This document shows, piece by piece, positions 13,722-15,426 of a DNA stretch of 15,426 nt. Source of the DNA: CAYQZD01 sp964421875 (GTDB taxonomy: Bacteria > Electryoneota > Tariuqbacteria > Tariuqbacterales > Tariuqbacteraceae). Position numbers and translations under genes: made by a program. The DNA lies in assembly GCA_964421875.1 (NCBI GenBank), contig CAYQZD010000089.1:1-15426 (forward strand), given 5' to 3'. Each line of letters opens with the position of its first letter. The first letter of the stretch is position 1. The notes below the pieces were generated by a model that worked only from the letters and a program-made list of their open reading frames with translations, was not told the origin of the DNA and made no database searches.

Positions 13722-14022
13722 CAGTCGTTGCTGGATGGTAGGGGAGGAGGGGGCTTTTTTCCGGCTCAAGTCCAGAGCCCTGACCAAGAACCTGTCTTTG
13801 CAGAAAGGGATGATATCGTCAAAATCGGTTTTAGCCATAGATAATAGGCCGACCATCGAATTTGCGACATCGCTGGAAGGGTAAACATCGACAGCGGATC
13901 TTTTTGGGGGCGATTTGGTCGATCAGCGGCGCCAAGCCGGATTCTTTGAGCAGCGAACCGACCAAAGCCAATCCGGAATGGCTGAAAAGAGCCTCGTTGG
14001 ATCTTTCGATTACAAATTTCAT
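13716..14022 (-). pseudogene. IS1380-family transposase N-terminal remnant
   Basis: ATG at 14022 opens MKFVIERSNEALFSHSGLAL and continues through LVGSLLKESGLAPLIDQIAPKK, an IS1380-type transposase start. Near 13893-13900 the frame breaks. The next frame carries VDVYPSSDVANSMVGLLSMA, then KTDFDDIIPF and PSSPTIQQRLDA, the expected continuation before the catalytic domain. An insertion of one base or a loss of two explains the shift. Only about 100 of the usual 430 or more residues remain, and the DDE catalytic residues are absent. The remnant ends at the gyrB fragment. It cannot transpose. Family assignment is from motif memory and fairly confident. Confidence 0.75.
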
Positions 14023-14025
14023 GTC

Positions 14026-14040
14026 TAACCTGTCAGGTTA
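14026..14040. repeat. Palindrome upstream of the IS1380 remnant
   Basis: TAACCTG and CAGGTTA are separated by one T and lie three bases before the transposase ATG. A related AACAGGTT occurs at about 14068-14075. These could be part of the old IS end (terminal repeat or transposase-binding site); the assignment is tentative. Confidence 0.4.
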
Positions 14041-14090
14041 AATCCAAATACAATAAAACACTACACTAACAGGTTGTAATATAATAAATT

Positions 14091-15426
14091 GTAAGACTTT
14101 AGCTTTCTGAAGTTCAGGCTGCTTTGGTATTTATTTCCGCAGTTATGGTTTTATTCAATATTCTGTTCTTTATCATAGCTTCAACCGCGCTTATAGGGTT
14201 TTGCTTTTGCAGTTCCGCGGTGCGGAAGATGGACATCAAAATCGCCTGCGTCTCCGCCCCTTTGTCAGAACGATTCTGCTGAATAATCCTGCGGGCGATC
14301 ACCGGTTTGCGCATCTGCCGTTCAGCGTGATTGTTGTAGGGACTGACCTCTTCATGGTCGAGAAAGGTGAAAATCTCCATCCGATGCCTTTTCAGCCGTT
14401 TGCAGAGCCGGAGGCAGTCTGCATCCGAATATGGGGCGTAGATTAGTCTCCCGAATTGTTTAAAGATGCTTTTCCGGCGGCGCTGGAACTGTTCCGGGGC
14501 GATTTCCGCTTTTTCATTTGACAGTCTTACCGCCCGTTTTAGGATGCGGGAGAGGGTCTTGCGAAACTCCTTCCACTGGGCGGAGTGATTCCGTTTGTCC
14601 ACCTTGAGCAGTTCGGTGAACAGGTGAAAGAGACATCGCTGCTTCGCCAGGACTGAAATCTTGTTGTATGCGCCCCAAAAGTCGCAAATCAGGATGCCCC
14701 GGAAGAATTCACCCAGAAATTTCAACACCACTGGGGAGCCCCGCGAGCGGTCGATGATGTAATAACAGACCTCCTGGCTGCTGAAACACCAGAGCCAATG
14801 GGTGACCCCGTTTATACGCCAACCAGTTTCATCGGCGTTGAGAACCGCGCTGCTCTTTGCCCTTTCACCGATGCTGTCGTATTCCGGTTTGAGCTTTTCC
14901 GCCAGCCGCTGCCACCCTTGAGTCAAGGCGCCGGGGGTGAGCTGGTAATGGAACAGGTAGTTCAGTGTCTTCACCAGGCTGCCCACGCTGCTTCCCACAG
15001 CATAATGCAGCCAGGCGGTGAGAATATAGACCCTAATACCGATGTTGTCGTGGGGCATGGCTTCGCTGAAGACCGGCTCCACAATCTTCCTGCAGCCAGG
15101 ACACCAATAGCGATGGATGGTGTGTTCGGTGACTACCGGTTTCACCGGAGGGATCTCTTCCACATAACGCTTGCGGCTTTCCACCGGCTGCTTCAGCGGG
15201 GTTTGGCAATGGGGACAGACTTCCAGTGAATGCTCTTTATATTCATCGATATGGTCGGGAACTTTGCGGGACTTTCCCGGATGCCCCTTTTTCCGCCCCG
15301 GTTTCTTTTTCCGCTTCTTCTTGTTGGACTTTTTGTAAACCGGAATAGCGCCGGAAGGGGTGGTGGGGGAAGGGTCGGAGGGGTCCTGGTCGAATCCCTT
15401 GTTAGCAAGGTTATAGAGAATCCGCA
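14091..15426 (-). mobile_element. IS66-family insertion sequence, one end visible
   Basis: The transposase gene is followed 23 bp downstream by GTAAGACTTTAGC (from 14091), matching the 5'-GTAA start typical of IS66-family terminal repeats. The other end and any 8-bp target duplication lie beyond the window. It sits directly next to the IS1380 remnant. Confidence 0.55.
14114..15426 (-). CDS. IS66-family transposase, 5' end beyond window
   Basis: A DDE transposase of the IS66 family. The frame is open from the window edge (first full codon at 15424) to TGA at 14114-14116, about 436 residues. The N-terminal part is highly basic (KKRKKKPGRKKGHPGKSR), then a zinc finger with CPHC and CPGC. The catalytic acids are visible: D in NADETGW (about 14833), D in CDFWGAY (about 14683) and E in NNHAERQMRKPV (about 14323). 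The GTG at 15184 is not the real start, because CPHC lies upstream in the same frame. The frame is uninterrupted, so the enzyme may be functional. No tnpA/tnpB accessory genes are visible on this side. Confidence 0.93.
   Translation of the reverse strand, partial: RILYNLANKGFDQDPSDPSPTTPSGAIPVYKKSNKKKRKKKPGRKKGHPGKSRKVPDHIDEYKEHSLEVCPHCQTPLKQPVESRKRYVEEIPPVKPVVTEHTIHRYWCPGCRKIVEPVFSEAMPHDNIGIRVYILTAWLHYAVGSSVGSLVKTLNYLFHYQLTPGALTQGWQRLAEKLKPEYDSIGERAKSSAVLNADETGWRINGVTHWLWCFSSQEVCYYIIDRSRGSPVVLKFLGEFFRGILICDFWGAYNKISVLAKQRCLFHLFTELLKVDKRNHSAQWKEFRKTLSRILKRAVRLSNEKAEIAPEQFQRRRKSIFKQFGRLIYAPYSDADCLRLCKRLKRHRMEIFTFLDHEEVSPYNNHAERQMRKPVIARRIIQQNRSDKGAETQAILMSIFRTAELQKQNPISAVEAMIKNRILNKTITAEINTKAA

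Noticed and set aside
15182..15184. GTG as start of the IS66 transposase
   Set aside because: The same frame continues upstream through the zinc-finger CPHC and a basic region to the window edge.

Overview
The window looks like chromosomal DNA of a Gram-negative (diderm) environmental bacterium. The evidence is a TolC-type outer-membrane channel with a periplasmic adaptor, a dTDP-L-rhamnose operon, and many non-coding repeats and IS scars. I cannot place it taxonomically; an uncultivated-phylum (FCB-like) lineage is only a guess. All intact genes lie on the minus strand, so transcription runs from high to low coordinates.

Right end (about 13.6-15.4 kb) is a mobile-element graveyard. An IS66-family transposase is open to the window edge. 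Next to it lies a frameshifted N-terminal remnant of an IS1380-type transposase. This is fused back-to-back to a plus-strand, frameshifted fragment of the start of gyrB. Left of that, 12.9-13.6 kb has no gene but holds three short fixed-period arrays (8, 10 and 7 bp) and one copy of a hairpin-rich element of about 95 bp.

Middle (8.5-12.9 kb) is nucleotide-sugar biosynthesis. A UDP-glucuronate decarboxylase (UDP-xylose synthase) gene is bracketed by two direct copies of the 95-bp element. The tight operon rmlA-rmlD-rmlC-rmlB follows, encoding all four steps from glucose-1-phosphate to dTDP-L-rhamnose. A good sigma70-like promoter lies just before rmlA.

Left of that (2.4-8.5 kb) is a tripartite export operon: HlyD/MacA-like adaptor, MacB/FtsX-type ABC permease with no ATPase domain, TolC-like channel, and a TPR protein with a very long acidic linker. 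The last three overlap and are probably translationally coupled. A DUF2784 membrane protein and a Xaa-Pro aminopeptidase follow.

The left edge (1-0.73 kb) carries a GxxExxY (PD-(D/E)XK-like) gene that appears C-terminally broken. Between it and the aminopeptidase are three tandem 116-bp repeats. Each contains six ATTCGTG-like heptamers at exact 10-bp steps around a dyad axis. This repeat/nuclease-like pair, the paired structured elements around the decarboxylase gene, and the gyrB/IS1380 chimera are the most unusual parts of the window.
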